Shown here: positions 42,101-51,727 of the stretch, piece after piece
Layout of the letters: each line of letters opens with the position of its first letter
Position numbering within the stretch: the first letter of the stretch is position 1
Made by a program: the position numbers and the translations under genes
NCBI GenBank assembly: GCA_943735955.1
Contig: OX030959.1
Location: 5,303,241-5,367,240, forward strand
DNA length: 64,000 nucleotides
Source of the DNA: Piscicola geometra
Lineage: Eukaryota > Annelida > Clitellata > Hirudinida > Piscicolidae
Direction: 5' to 3'
The notes under the pieces: model-generated
Databases searched by the model: none
What the model was told of the DNA's origin: nothing
The model's input: the letters and a program-made list of their open reading frames with translations, nothing else

Positions 42101-44256
42101 TGAGTGGTTTGCACAAATAGATCCCGTAGATCCTATAAAAACAGCTAAAAAATAATTTAAAATAATAATTTTTATTAATATTTTTGCTTGATTAAGTCTA
42201 CATGCTAGCCTTGTTTGGCATCTTGTTGAACACACATGGACAACTTTTACACGAACAAATAAAAACAAGCGCAAAAGATAGTATGATGAGAGAAGTAGTT
42301 GAATAAAAGACGAAAAAGTTACTTATGCAAGCTGTTCACACAAATAAATCTCTCTTACTTCCTCTTTAAAGACATTTTTCATTTTTTCAAAACTATTTTT
42401 TTAAACCATTGAATCCTATTTATCAGTCTTAAAATGTTTCTTTAATAAATTTACTTTCATAAACCTAAGAGGGTTTTAAAGTTTCATTACAGTTAAAATT
42501 TAATTTAAATACAGTTAAAGGTAAATTACAACAGATTCACATACTTCTATATGATTTGATTTACTAGAAGTTTTAAGAGAATTTTGAAGTTTGCTTTGAA
42601 AACATTAGCGATTAAGCTGAATTAATCATTATTTGAAATGCATTCATTAGAATTTGAAGAACTATTTAAAATATAACTTTTAAGTGAACATTTAGTAGTT
42701 AGAATACTCAGAAAATGAAATATTATAAGAAACAAATTTATTTGAAAATAATTTTTTGGTCTACCCAAAACGAAATATGTATTTTATGTTTGTTTTAATG
42801 TTTTTCAAAACCTCTAGGTGCCTTTCCATGCCAGGAGATCCTTTTCATCTTTCAGCGAGACGTTGGTTATTTCCTGATCCAGGTTAAACGCTTTTCATTT
42901 TATTCATTCTCTATCATACAGTTTGTGAAATAACTAATAATAACTTAGAAATCCAAATAGAAGCAAGTGTAGAGCTGAATTAGTTAAATTAATGGGTAAA
43001 GAAGGAAATTAACAACAACACATTGTGCCATCAAGGTCTACATTCCCAGCATGCTCATCGTCATCCTTTCTTGGGTGTCCTTCTGGATCAACGTTGATGC
43101 TTCGCCAGCAAGGGTTTCCATAGGCCTCCTTACAGTCTTGACCAGCACTACACAGAGCAGCCAAAGCACCGCTACACTGCCTCGCGTTTCGTACATCAAG
43201 GCGATTGACGTTTGGATGTCGGTGTGCTTGCTGTTTGTCTTCACCGCACTGCTCGAGTACGCGGCGGTCAACGTTTTATCGCGAAAGAAAGGAGCCAGGA
43301 TCATCAACCCCAGCGGTGTCAGCATGACGGGTCCCGTCTCGCCCGGTTCACACACCGTTGATGGGCTGACTGCCGTTGCTCAAGCGGCTGCTGGTTGCGC
43401 GGGAAGCACCGGTGGCAACCAGAGAAGACCTCGGATGCTGCCGCTGATGCAGCGGTTTGATATGGAAGAGCAAATGGACCAGGTTCAAATGCACAAGTTT
43501 TTCAAACGTTTATGTATGAATAATGATGAAAATGTTTAGTATATTTATTCAATGATAACTATAACTTTAAATTGGGAAAATTCTAAATTGAAAAATAACT
43601 AAGAAAACAAGTAAGAATATTAAATTGATACAAAACGAATTGACACTAATGAATTTGAGGATTATTAAATTGTTTCCAAATTAATTGAAAGTGATAAAAT
43701 AATCATATAAATGTGGAATTATTGTCGTATGAAGCGTAACAGATATCTTTATGGTTTCATATTCAGTTAATGTTTCCAAGGGTTTCAATTCAATAAAAAA
43801 ACAAAATTATTTAATCATTTATATTTTTAAAACGTAAATTAGTTCTTACTTTTTATTCTAATAGGTATTTTAAACATGTTTTTATCTTTTGAAATATCTC
43901 ACTAAGTACCTTCTATATATTGCTCATAGATCTATCACTAAAACGCATCGTCTAGCTGAAAAGAAAAGCAAAAATAGAAAAAATTACTTTTAAACAAAAT
44001 TAAATCTCAACCCTTTCATCCTTGACGACAGACTACCGGCATGATGGTTCAGAAGGAACAACCTACGCACCACCCTCTTTTACCCACCAAGATCATCGAC
44101 AACACCGATGGTAAAATGCGGGCAAGACGGGTAGACAACGTCTCAAGGAAGTGGTTTCCGCTAACATTTATTCTCTTCAACATAGTATACTGGATGACGT
44201 ACGCCATTCCTTTCAAAGATCCCAGGATGATCGACGAATTAATGGAAACCAGATAA
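24062..44256 (+). CDS. Cys-loop anion channel subunit (GlyR/GluCl type), firm 9-exon part
   Basis: Pentameric ligand-gated chloride channel subunit of the plasma membrane. Exons are 24062-24123, 27678-27745, 35246-35359, 35492-35607, 40755-40837, 41011-41142, 42818-42882, 43036-43482 and 44032-44256. All eight junctions keep frame and give about 436 residues, missing only the N-terminus. Visible landmarks: the N-terminal helix; a beta-2 LRQ motif with Arg; [12 protein letters not shown]; the Cys-loop with exactly 13 residues between cysteines; loop B ESFGYTM; loop-C cysteines 11 positions apart; M1 with IPS; M2 beginning Pro-Ala-Arg (anion selectivity); M3; a 90-residue cytoplasmic loop; and M4 near the C-terminus. 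In my alignment it resembles glycine receptors and glycine-receptor-like glutamate-gated chloride channels most. Ligand cannot be assigned by eye. Exons are far GC-richer than the introns. Confidence 0.95.
25140..25284 (-). mobile_element. tRNA-derived SINE
   Basis: On the minus strand the head starts near 25284 with a tRNA-like sequence: an A-box-like TAGCCTTGAGGT and a B box GGGTTCAATTCC at normal spacing. A short body follows, then an AATAAATAAATA-type tail ending near 25140. A head with both pol III boxes and an A/T-rich tail is the SINE layout. The tRNA fold is not intact enough to call a functional tRNA gene. Confidence 0.6.
25660..25755 (+). repeat. GATGA/GAAGA-rich low-complexity tract
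   Basis: Purine-rich degenerate stretch of GATG and GAAG steps. Similar tracts occur at about 12000-12110, 13750-13820 and 31428-31500. They may be eroded trinucleotide-type satellites or remnants of a dispersed repeat; no coding signal is seen. Confidence 0.35.
27678..27745 (+). CDS. Anion channel exon: strand beta-1
   Basis: Acceptor tttttcag and donor ATG|GTTAGT bound 68 nt: two leading bases, then 22 codons ending in phase 0. The peptide includes [14 protein letters not shown] and ends YSISEQTM. It is the conserved beta-1 segment of the ligand-binding domain (RPxxVxVxxYIxSxxSIxExxM in the family). It is followed by a 7.5-kb intron holding SINEs and an RTE fragment. Confidence 0.96.
27936..28122 (-). 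mobile_element. tRNA-derived SINE with hairpin-rich body
   Basis: The minus-strand head from 28122 has an A-box-like TTGGCTTTGATGG and a B box AGTTCGAACCC. The body holds three perfect small inverted repeats: ATCATATAC/GTATATGAT, CACGAC/GTCGTG and GTGCC/GGCAC. The tail is A/T-rich (AATAAATACAC). It lies in the 7.5-kb intron of the channel gene, antisense to it. Confidence 0.65.
28372..28545 (-). mobile_element. Probable tRNA-derived SINE, older copy
   Basis: On the minus strand a B-box-like TAGGTTCAAGTGC follows a tRNA-like stretch (TAACATTGGATAATTGTCC). The GC-richer body runs to an AT-rich tail with AATAATAA near 28372. The A box is not convincing, so the head is probably decayed. It sits 250 bp from the SINE at 27936, in the same orientation. 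Confidence 0.4.
30164..30186. repeat. (TA)n microsatellite
   Basis: Uninterrupted TA dinucleotide run of about 23 bp within the large channel intron. Confidence 0.9.
31554..31575. repeat. (AT)n microsatellite
   Basis: Uninterrupted AT run of about 22 bp within the large channel intron. A GATGA-rich low-complexity tract precedes it (31428-31500). Confidence 0.9.
32690..33060 (+). pseudogene. RTE-type LINE reverse transcriptase fragment, internally deleted
   Basis: Frames along this stretch read [17 protein letters not shown], then [20 protein letters not shown] and LEPEILARM, then with a frameshift [11 protein letters not shown]. These are the consecutive thumb-region segments of RTE endonuclease-reverse transcriptases (FKYLGAVVT...ILAR...TKL). 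Directly afterwards, sequence from 32965 to 33045 resembles the 3' end of the element at 46985-47105. The roughly 100-residue stretch normally in between, with the LRWYGHV region, is missing. Several stops and frameshifts make it a dead copy. Confidence 0.75.
35246..35359 (+). CDS. Anion channel exon: strand beta-2
   Basis: Acceptor ccttgcag and donor AAG|GTTTTT bound 38 codons in phase 0 at both ends. It begins [17 protein letters not shown], the conserved beta-2 strand; the Arg of LRQ matches the ligand-contacting Arg of glycine and glutamate-gated chloride channels. The exon continues to QHFNK, leading into the VWIPD motif after a 132-bp intron. The donor is weak apart from GT. Confidence 0.96.
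35492..35607 (+). CDS. Anion channel exon: loop A region
   Basis: The acceptor ccatggag has an upstream T tract, and the donor ACAAA|GTAAGT is a perfect consensus. The exon starts in phase 0 and ends in phase 2 after 38 codons; the two trailing bases AA are completed by A at 40755 to give Lys. The peptide opens [20 protein letters not shown], the loop A motif shared by chloride-channel members (xxWxPDxFFxNEKxAxFHxxT), and ends LWYVTK before the Cys-loop. Confidence 0.96.
35608..40754 (+). other. 5.1-kb channel intron
   Basis: Bounded by a consensus GTAAGT and CACACAG. GC-richer islands occur at 37770-37990 and 38770-38850 but no family is recognised. The open frame at 37722-38033 has no conserved motif. 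Confidence 0.9.
40755..40837 (+). CDS. Anion channel exon: Cys-loop
   Basis: Acceptor catacacag and donor AGCT|GTTAGC bound 83 nt: one leading base, 27 codons, one trailing T. It reads [20 protein letters not shown] followed by CPMMFES. The two cysteines are separated by 13 residues with the invariant Pro-Met-Asp, the family signature. The trailing T joins TT of the next exon to give Phe, making the loop B sequence ESFGYTM. Adjacent upstream sequence is AT-rich intron. Confidence 0.96.
41011..41142 (+). CDS. Anion channel exon: loops B and C
   Basis: Acceptor ttttttccag and donor GGCAG|GTAGCT bound 132 nt: two leading bases, 43 codons, one trailing G. It starts [13 protein letters not shown] (loop B) and ends DCSQNYTAG (loop C). 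Its Cys pairs with the Cys in the next exon, a second disulfide typical of glycine receptors and glutamate-gated chloride channels. The frame stays open for 150 bp past the donor, so an unspliced reading would give a false longer protein; the conserved continuation at 42818 shows where splicing occurs. Confidence 0.95.
41143..42817 (+). other. 1.7-kb channel intron
   Basis: Bounded by GTAGCT and CCTCTAG. It contains a GC-richer island at 41640-41850 without recognisable content. Confidence 0.9.
42818..42882 (+). CDS. Anion channel exon: end of loop C and pre-M1
   Basis: Acceptor aacctctag and donor ATCCAG|GTTAAA bound 65 nt: two leading bases that complete Gly, then 21 codons ending in phase 0. 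The peptide [20 protein letters not shown] plus Gln supplies the second loop-C Cys, the beta-10 strand and the conserved R-x-x-GYxLIQ entry into M1. It is too short for a simple reading-frame scan but is unambiguous by homology and phase. Confidence 0.95.
43036..43482 (+). CDS. Anion channel exon: M1-M3 and cytoplasmic loop
   Basis: 149 codons in phase 0 at both ends. It opens [18 protein letters not shown] (M1). M2 begins after [12 protein letters not shown]: Pro-Ala-Arg at -2', -1' and 0' marks an anion pore, and the 9' Leu is present. M3 lies around [20 protein letters not shown] Gly/Ser/Pro-rich cytoplasmic loop follows. The donor chosen is GACCAG|GTTCAA at 43483, because it is consensus and in phase with the last exon; the frame runs on to a TAG at 43537-43539, which would truncate the protein before M4 if intron retention occurred. 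The acceptor catcaag has a poor pyrimidine tract. Confidence 0.96.
44032..44256 (+). CDS. Anion channel terminal exon: M4
   Basis: Acceptor ccttgacgacag, phase 0, 74 codons then TAA. After a polar stretch it carries the basic [12 protein letters not shown] motif just before M4, then [18 protein letters not shown], the M4 helix of Cys-loop receptors, and a short extracellular tail ending METR. Downstream sequence remains relatively GC-rich to about 44,450, probably the 3' untranslated region. I see no AATAAA within 260 bp of the stop. Confidence 0.95.
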   Translation, partial: TTGMMVQKEQPTHHPLLPTKIIDNTDGKMRARRVDNVSRKWFPLTFILFNIVYWMTYAIPFKDPRMIDELMETR

Positions 44257-46109
44257 GCATCACTAATGCCTACCAACCTACTTCAACCATCTTTATCCAC
44301 GTTTCTTTCCCGTTTTTACATTTAACTTGCAAACAAATATTGGTTTTATTTACGTATTTGGAACTTAAAAGTGTATGTTCGCGTTCGAACGTGTGTTGGT
44401 GCTTGTTGTTTGTACGTGTCATTGTATAAACGTGATGACCACGAGTGCGTGCTGTATATATTATAAATATGAGTTGTATGAATGAAAAATATATTCATAA
44501 TGATAGTAGTAATCTTTGGTATGGTGTGTATTATTAGAAAAGCATTTCAAGCTGAAAAATTATTTTTCAATATAAGAATTTAGCAAAAATAACTCAGCAA
44601 TTTGAAAAATGAATTAATTGAAACATGTTGAAAAGCAAATTTGATCAAAGTTTCTACATAGATGAACACTTCATTTGTACAATCAATTCTTTGAATGGTT
44701 TCAATAGTTATGTCTATGATAATATTTAAACTTAAGATTATGAGAATTTAACATTTGTTTTAATATTTTAACACTTTAAAAACGAGTTTAAAGAGTTTTA
44801 TTAATTTTTCTCGAACCTTAGGAATCGTCTTGTGAAAATTCGGTTTCTTCATTAACTTCGAATTACGTGTAATTTGTTAAGTCATGTAATCAAAAAAGTT
44901 AGAAATTATAAAAATTTATCGTTTTTGAAAATATTGGCTTACTAGTTTACGATTATTATTTTTTATCATAAACTCGATTTACTCATAATTCTATTATTTA
45001 TTTATTTATTTTCATAAATCATGTATATTTTAACTTTCAAGTTTACTATATCATTTTAATTGATCGTTACAGAGCACTTGTTAGGAAATCTTCCAATTAT
45101 TTTACGTTGAAATAAAATAATAAATGCTAAAATAGGACTTTACAAAACTACCTAAGCTCCAAAGAACTGAACGTTGAATTACCAAAAGACCTCGAATGAT
45201 GAACATAAATTGACCCGTGCCTCAGACGAGATCAATAAATGCCTATAAAGGGGTGTTTGAGAACGATAAAAAAATAATCAAAATGGTGAATAAGGAAGTA
45301 TATGGATCTGTGAAAATTCCTGAGTAGTTTATACTGTTTGATAAGTTAATAAAGACTACAAAGAATACCAATCTTGGAAAAATAGTTTTTTCTAGAAATA
45401 AAAGATTGAAATGCTAGAGTTTTCGAGTAAAAATAAGTCATGAAAAGACAATAAAATAAAAAATTAAAAAATAGTTTAGAAATTTTAAATTATACTTTCA
45501 AAAATTGAATTTAGGAAATAAAAATAATGGAGTTTTTAAAAAATAAGTTATTTTAAAAACTAATACTTTATATCTAAATTTTGATTAATGAGACATTTTT
45601 AATTTTCCATGAAGAATGACTAAACAGATTCTGGCATGCTTCATTATGCATACAGGAAGAAGGCGTGAAAATATAACAAATTAAAGTAGAAGAAATAAAA
45701 GTATCAGACTGATAAAATAGATTGGTGATGAAGAAATATTTTAAATATTGGGTCTTCAAGTTAATGTTTCTTAAACTTTGAAATATGTCTTTTTTGGCTT
45801 AAAATATATTTTACAAACTTTTTATTATGATTTTGAAACATTACAAAATATATTCTCCGATATTTATTTTATATAATTTTTATTAATTTTGCAAATGCAA
45901 CAGATACAAAAATAATTATATATGATTACAAATGTTATTTAAGTATCTTGAATGTCACGTCCAAATTTGGATCGTTCGACGGGTTAATAGTTTTTTTCTA
46001 ATTGAAAAAAAATAATAGAAAAAAAATATCAAGCTTTGAAAGTTTCAATGAAAAAATATTTTACATTTAAACGAATCTTAAAGGTACCAAAAATACTTTT
46101 TTATTAAGT

Positions 46110-46215
46110 TGAGCATTCCGGCTACAAGGTTATAGTAATAATCGAAACTCGTGACATTCGGAGTAATGAGTCAAAATTTCAAGTACTACACCATAGGCGT
46201 TCAGGTTAATTAAAA
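46110..46215 (-). mobile_element. Possible tRNA-derived SINE head
   Basis: The minus strand shows TGGTGTAGTACT (9 of 12 positions of an A box) and, about 31 bp later, GAGTTTCGATTAT (near a B box). The 3' boundary and tail are not clear. It could be chance similarity in a slightly GC-richer island. Confidence 0.25.
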
Positions 46216-46814
46216 GGTTTTTTGAACGAATTAGTAAATGAAAAGGCCCTTGGTTGGCACAAATACGGCAGATTTTATTCAAATAGATTTGAGCCGGTTT
46301 CAACGTTCATCCACTAACAACTTTTTATTTCGGCCTTAAACTCACTCGCAGTGTTTTATTCATAATTATAATCGTTATGTAATAAATAACTGGCTAGTCA
46401 TTTTTTCCCCGTGTTTCGCGAGGCGTTTTCACAGTTTTTTCCTCTAACAGTCTTCGCTTCAAGAATCTTTTTTTTGAAAAATACACGATATTATTTAATT
46501 TTTAAAATAAACAATTTAAAACTTGAGCAAAGTAACATTTCATAATTTTTCAAGTGAATAAAATAATAATTTTTTTAATCTTATCTTTCAATCGCCAGTA
46601 TATAGCTCATGAAGGATCATATGAAAATCTACGAAATCTTTAATAAAATGTTTAACAATTATTCTTTCTTTAGTTTTATACTTGTATAAAACTTATTAAC
46701 TAAAAAAAACTTTTGCAAAATAATAATTAAACACTTTTTATCAACCTTTTCTAACAGTTTGAAGAAGTGAAACAGTAAAAAATTATTCAAGCCTTTGATG
46801 AAACAAGGTTTCAT

Positions 46815-47110
46815 TGAAACCGACCTATTTTACAAATTATCTCGAGTTTGAATGAAACTTGTCTAAGATGGTATGGTCATGTCTCTCTTCAGGGCTGACC
46901 AAAACATTGATTCAAAGCACTGTTCAAGGAAAACGCAAAAAAGCTGACGCAAGAAAGATAGAGTGACAATATAGCGGAATGAACAAGGTTGAAGCTCAAC
47001 GACTATTTGAGTCTATAATAAAACCGAGAGAAAAATAAGAAAATTGATTAGAAGTTCTGCTGTCGTGCCCCAAAGGTGTTCAAGAGTATGGGAGACTGAC
47101 TGACTGATTG
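46815..47110 (+). pseudogene. RTE-type LINE 3' coding end, decayed
   Basis: LNETCLRWYGHVS, then in a shifted frame SSGLTKTLIQSTVQGKRKKA, then QYSGMNKVEAQRLFESI and VLLSCPKGVQEYGRLTD. This is the C-terminal end of RTE elements (RWxGHVxR...LxGTVxGKRxRGRQRxxWxDNIxEW...VVPQR). Stops and at least one frameshift are present. It lies intergenic, between the channel and tetraspanin genes, in the same orientation as the copy at 32690. Confidence 0.75.
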
Positions 47111-49223
47111 AGAATGGGACTGGGCATTAGGAACTTTATAATAGTTTTTTAAAGAATCTTATTTTAACTTGAATGTATTCTAGAATTCTGTTTAAAATGT
47201 TTAATGAATTGAAAAGTAAGAATTTCTAGATACTGAAGTTTCTATTGCACCGTCCCAATCTAAAACAGAAAAGATTCTGAAGCAGGATGAACATATATGT
47301 ATCTCTACCTAGATTCAAAGCATTTAAAAGATGGATGCGCGGGTCTCTAATGCAGAAAACTTGGAAGGTTAGTAGATTTAAATTTACATTTTTTCATAAG
47401 CATTCTTTTGTTTTTAAGGGGTTTCACTGAAACATACAAAAATATTAGTTTTGTATGTTATTCACTTTGAAATTGATCTTTTGTTTCAATTCAGTTTGCA
47501 TTATTTTTTTTTTTTATTTGAAGAAAACTAAGATTTTGTATTACCTTTTGAAATTGCTAAACTGAAAAGTTATCATTTATATTTCATCAAAATTTTATCA
47601 GTCTTAAGAATAAAAACACGGTGAAAGATAAAATTCTTATGCAAATATATTGTTAAAACTTTTTTTAATTTTTTCCCATTTTAAAAATTTTGACTGAGTC
47701 ATATCTCAAAAACAAGTTTCGAAAATGAAATATGGAAAAAAAAATTTTTTTTAAGATTTTAATAAATAGATTTTATTTCTTTTAAAGATTTTGAAAGAAA
47801 AAAAAGATATGCTCGTTCTAAGCAACAATAAAAGCAATGTGTCAGTCCATTTGAAGGTCTTATCAACTTAAAGTTGCTGCTTAATGACTAAATAGACTTT
47901 CACAACTGGTGTGTTTTTGTGCTTGTTCGATTGTACTTAAGTTAGAAAAGAGTATGGGTTTTCTGCAAATGGTTTTTTTATGTGACTGTAATGCTCTTTT
48001 AATGAATATCTTTTTACTTTCTGGTTTTTTCTGCAATAATTATTTTGTGAAATGAACTAAATAAAAACATGCTTCAAAAATCGAATTAATTAGCTGTTAA
48101 CTTTTGCTGCCGAATAAACTCCACTGTCTATAGTTGCTTTCTCATTGAAGATTGTAGAAAGTTTTTAATGATTGGCTACATCCTGAATAAGACAAAGTAT
48201 ACAACAAAATTCTATTAATCTCAATTATCTCTTTTTTATTTAAAATACATCAAAAACAAAAAGGGCAAAATAATATAAATATAATTTTGACAAAAATTAT
48301 ATCAAATTCATACCATTTCTTATTTAAATTCGATATTTTTTTCACGTTCTTTTATAAATAATTTATTTTTGCTGAATGCCTGACTAAACTAAAAAAGTGT
48401 TAATAAATAGATACTTCAAGTAAATTTTTATGTTTAACTGTTAAAAATGTCGATTCTTTGATAATTTATTCTCCTTCTCTATTTTATTTATATTATTTTT
48501 CCATTATCTTTACATTAGACATAGAATACTTTTATTTTATATATGTATTAGTTTTTATCTACTGTATCGTTTCTTTTTATTTATTGCATGTGTCAATCAA
48601 TAATTCTATTTTATCTTTTTTCTAATAAACCTATAACCCTTTTCATTTTCCTTTTACTACTCTCTGTATTCTCTATTCAAATTAATAATATTTTTTCGTA
48701 GTTCTTTATGGATGCTTTATAGATTCTGTTATTATTCCAATGAAAACCTCTTTACTCAAAAATAAAATTTGTCAACTTTGCAAATCAAAAACAACTTACA
48801 ATCAATTTAAAAGATTTTGGTCACTGGCTTTTGCAAGTGTCAGTCCAAGTGATACTTCGAATTAATCTGCGATATAAATTTCCAATGGATAATATAACTT
48901 TTACGCTGAAGCCGTTAAATTAATTTGAAAGTCGATGGAAGAAAAGGAATTAATTTTGTAGCGTTGAGTGGATTAGTCGATTCCGCTGTGGCAGTATTGA
49001 TTTGATAAGCTTTACAAGACGTCGCACATAACAGAGTGCAAAACCGCAAATGAAAAATACAAAAATAGATTTTAAATATACAAAAAATTTATTAAAATAC
49101 TTATAAAATTTTTTTGCTATTATTAATAGAGAAAATAATTTTTCAAAAAGATGAAAAAATTTATAGAAAAACTAATAAAGGTGAGAGCAGGTACAAGCTC
49201 ATTGATTATTTACAGGTGTGTCA

Positions 49224-49345
49224 TGCCGTGGGTCTTATAATTTCTATTACTGCGTGTGTTTGTATGTGTGTGTGAACTTGAGTGGGGTTGTCATATGTGT
49301 GTCTCAATTTGTGTGCGTGAATGGGTGTGTGCCTTTAGACGTGAT
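49224..49345 (+). repeat. TG-rich low-complexity tract
   Basis: Degenerate TGTGTG/TGTGCGTG sequence on the plus strand, which creates the small open frame here. A similar tract lies at 53290-53385 with TGTGTGACTGGATGTGTG-like units. No protein similarity is seen. Confidence 0.6.
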
Positions 49346-50270
49346 TTTGGATGTAGTTTTGTTTGAAAACATCTATTTGATTGTTACCTTGAACGATCTT
49401 TTTTTTTTAATTTGATTTTTTAGTTGAATGTCTAAAATTCTTTTTTTTGAGTAAACTTTTCTCACTTGTTTGTAATTTTGCGATGAATATTTGTTAAGTA
49501 ATTATATTCTCAAAACTATTTGTTTGAAATTTTTGATCTGTATTAATGTGTCTTTGTGCATGGGAACCAAGGCTTGTGCACGTGTAGGTAAAGTTGAAAA
49601 GTTTTCGTTGTAAAAAAGTGAATGTGAAAATGTACTGAACTGTCACCAAACGTTTTTTTAATGTCTCCTTCTACCTTCTTGCTTTCTGAACATCTGGATA
49701 ATAATCGATGAAAAATTTATTTAATCATAGGTTTTTTTGTTGATTAAAGATTGATAAAAATTATTAATTTGAAAGTTGACCAGAAAAGGTGATGTGAGAG
49801 ACTAGCTAATTGGTTTTCTAAGTTTTAGTTCATTTCGTGTTCGTGTTTACTCTAAGCTTATTTATATTTCGTTTCATATTCATTTAATGAAATATAAAAA
49901 ACATGAAAATGAATTTTTATTAGATCTTTTAAATATTACTTTGAATAATATTTTCTATTTCTTGAAGGACTTTAAATGAATTCTTCTACCGTTTTTAATA
50001 AAAAGGTTTTTAAAATTGTTATTATTATTTTAATCGATGGATCAGTAAAAATTATAAAATATCTTTTTGCTTTTTGTGTTAAAGTAATAAGTTTTTTTCT
50101 TCTATAAAAAACATAATTAATTTTTTTTTAATCTGAAATTTTCAACTAATAAATTATATAAATTTATATATAAAAATACATGATAAAGTAGCTCTTAATT
50201 GAAATAAACAAAAAAATCTGCAATACAGAAGTGTGTGTGTGTTCTCTGGCTCGTATGGCGTTGTTGACAG

Positions 50271-50345
50271 GCGTAGGCATGGAAACGGTAGCTTGTTTGC
50301 AGACTACAACCTCAAAGATTTTTGTAGCGTGAACTAGACTGTTTA
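50271..50345 (+). repeat. Second copy of a possible short dispersed repeat
   Basis: GCGTAGGCATGGA and GTAGCGTGAACT match the two anchors at 10149-10219 in order and strand. It lies about 730 bp upstream of the tetraspanin start codon, so a regulatory role cannot be excluded, but nothing shows one. Confidence 0.3.
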
Positions 50346-51076
50346 AGTTCTTCAGATTATTTTAAAGTTTGAAATGAAGATTTATACCTGTTGATGGAGG
50401 TAAATAATGGTATTATATTTAATTAATACTTAAAAGAAAGATAAAATAAAGTAAGAGAAAATATTAAGAAGACAACAAAACTAATGGATGGAGTGTCATA
50501 CTTGGAGAATATAATTTGCTTTTGTGCATCAACTTTTTTTTTGACAAGATAGTTCGCATATAAGATGATTGCTATTTATTTATTCATGATTGTTTGTAAT
50601 GACGTCCTAGATGGAGGATGAAGCATGTCAGAACCGAAAGTCATAAAAGTGCTCGAGTAGTTCGTGGGTTCAACAACTGCACAGAAATTAATTGCCTATT
50701 ATATCTTGTATTTGATTCTCAAAAATACAAAATCGGTTTTTTAAGGTATCACTGTATAAAACCAATATCTTTCGTTATGTGCTCATTCATCTATTTCAAT
50801 AATTGAAAAATTGAAAATATTATTTTTTAAATCAATTCTAGATATTTCATGCTTTTTAATAGCCTTATAAGCGTAAACTTATTTTATCTGTGACTAACCT
50901 ACTTGATAAACTATCCAAGGGTGGCTGAACACAACCTTTCTGTAAAGAATAATCCTAAAAAAATATTAATAAATATTTCTCTAATTTATCATTTTAAAAA
51001 CTTTTTAAAGAACAAGCAATCTTTTCGAAATACGTCAAAATGATTTCGAATCATAATTGAAAAATACTTTAAAACT

Positions 51077-51727
51077 ATGGATACAACAAATATAGAGCTG
51101 AGAGAACAAAACCAAGGCAGCCAACAACGTCATCAGCACCAACAACAATCTCCATACATCACAGAGCCATCCCCGCCTTCTTCACTACATACGGATTCTG
51201 CACAAAACTCACCGCAACACCACTCCTCTCAGTCATATTTTCACCACCAAGTTGACAGATTAGAGAATGAACACCCTTCAGAGGGTCACGAAGAAGAAGT
51301 GGAAGTTGGAGCCGAAGGAGTCGTCGAAGGAGACCTCAACGACGACAAACAATTCTCAAAGTGTTTCAAGAACACTCTCGCCTATGCTGGCAGAGGCAGA
51401 AGATTGTTCAAGATGCGGCGAGGTGGCAATGCCAACCGAGGAAACATGGGCAGCAGGAGTATGTCTGGGACAAGAAAGATGATGTATGGAAGGAGAGACT
51501 CATCGCCAACGGTCACCATGTCTGCCATGAGAGAGAGTGGAGTGATGTTGACCAGTGAAGTAGATGCAAGCGGGCAGAAATGGTCGATAGGAAAAACTGC
51601 TGAAGGCGCTAGAGAGTGCTGGAGCCTAGGCCTGAAAAGAAGAGCTAAGGGTTGTGTGAAAAGATGTCGAAGATGTCGATCAACATGTTTCAAACTCGTT
51701 CTTATTCTCTTCAACTTCTTCTTCATG
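51077..51727 (+). CDS. Tetraspanin exon 1: N-terminal tail and first half of TM1
   Basis: ATG with an in-frame upstream TGA about 36 bp before it. The 217 codons end at the donor TTCATG|GTATGC in phase 0. Residues 1 to about 70 are Gln/His/Ser/Pro-rich, about 70 to 95 acidic, and about 105 to 205 Arg/Gly/Ser-rich. The segment ends with a cysteine cluster KGCVKRCRRCRSTC next to LVLILFNFFFM. Cysteines at the membrane edge are typical palmitoylation sites in tetraspanins. The reading frame continues past the donor into intron up to 51847. Codon content is GC-rich relative to the flanks. Confidence 0.85.

Larger units (their letters stand above)
44257..51076. other. Channel 3' region and intergenic DNA before the tetraspanin
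   Basis: The first roughly 200 bp look like a 3' untranslated region by composition. Beyond are a possible SINE head (46110), the RTE end (46815), a TG-rich tract (49224) and the repeat island at 50271. The tetraspanin promoter is not recognisable. Confidence 0.6.

Noticed and set aside
44151..44429. Overlapping 92-codon frame in the M4 exon
   Set aside because: Out of frame with the channel, which has clear M4 homology; the overlap is a shadow.
50590..50690. B-box-like GGGTTCAACAACT suggesting a tRNA head
   Set aside because: No acceptable A box and no tRNA fold upstream.
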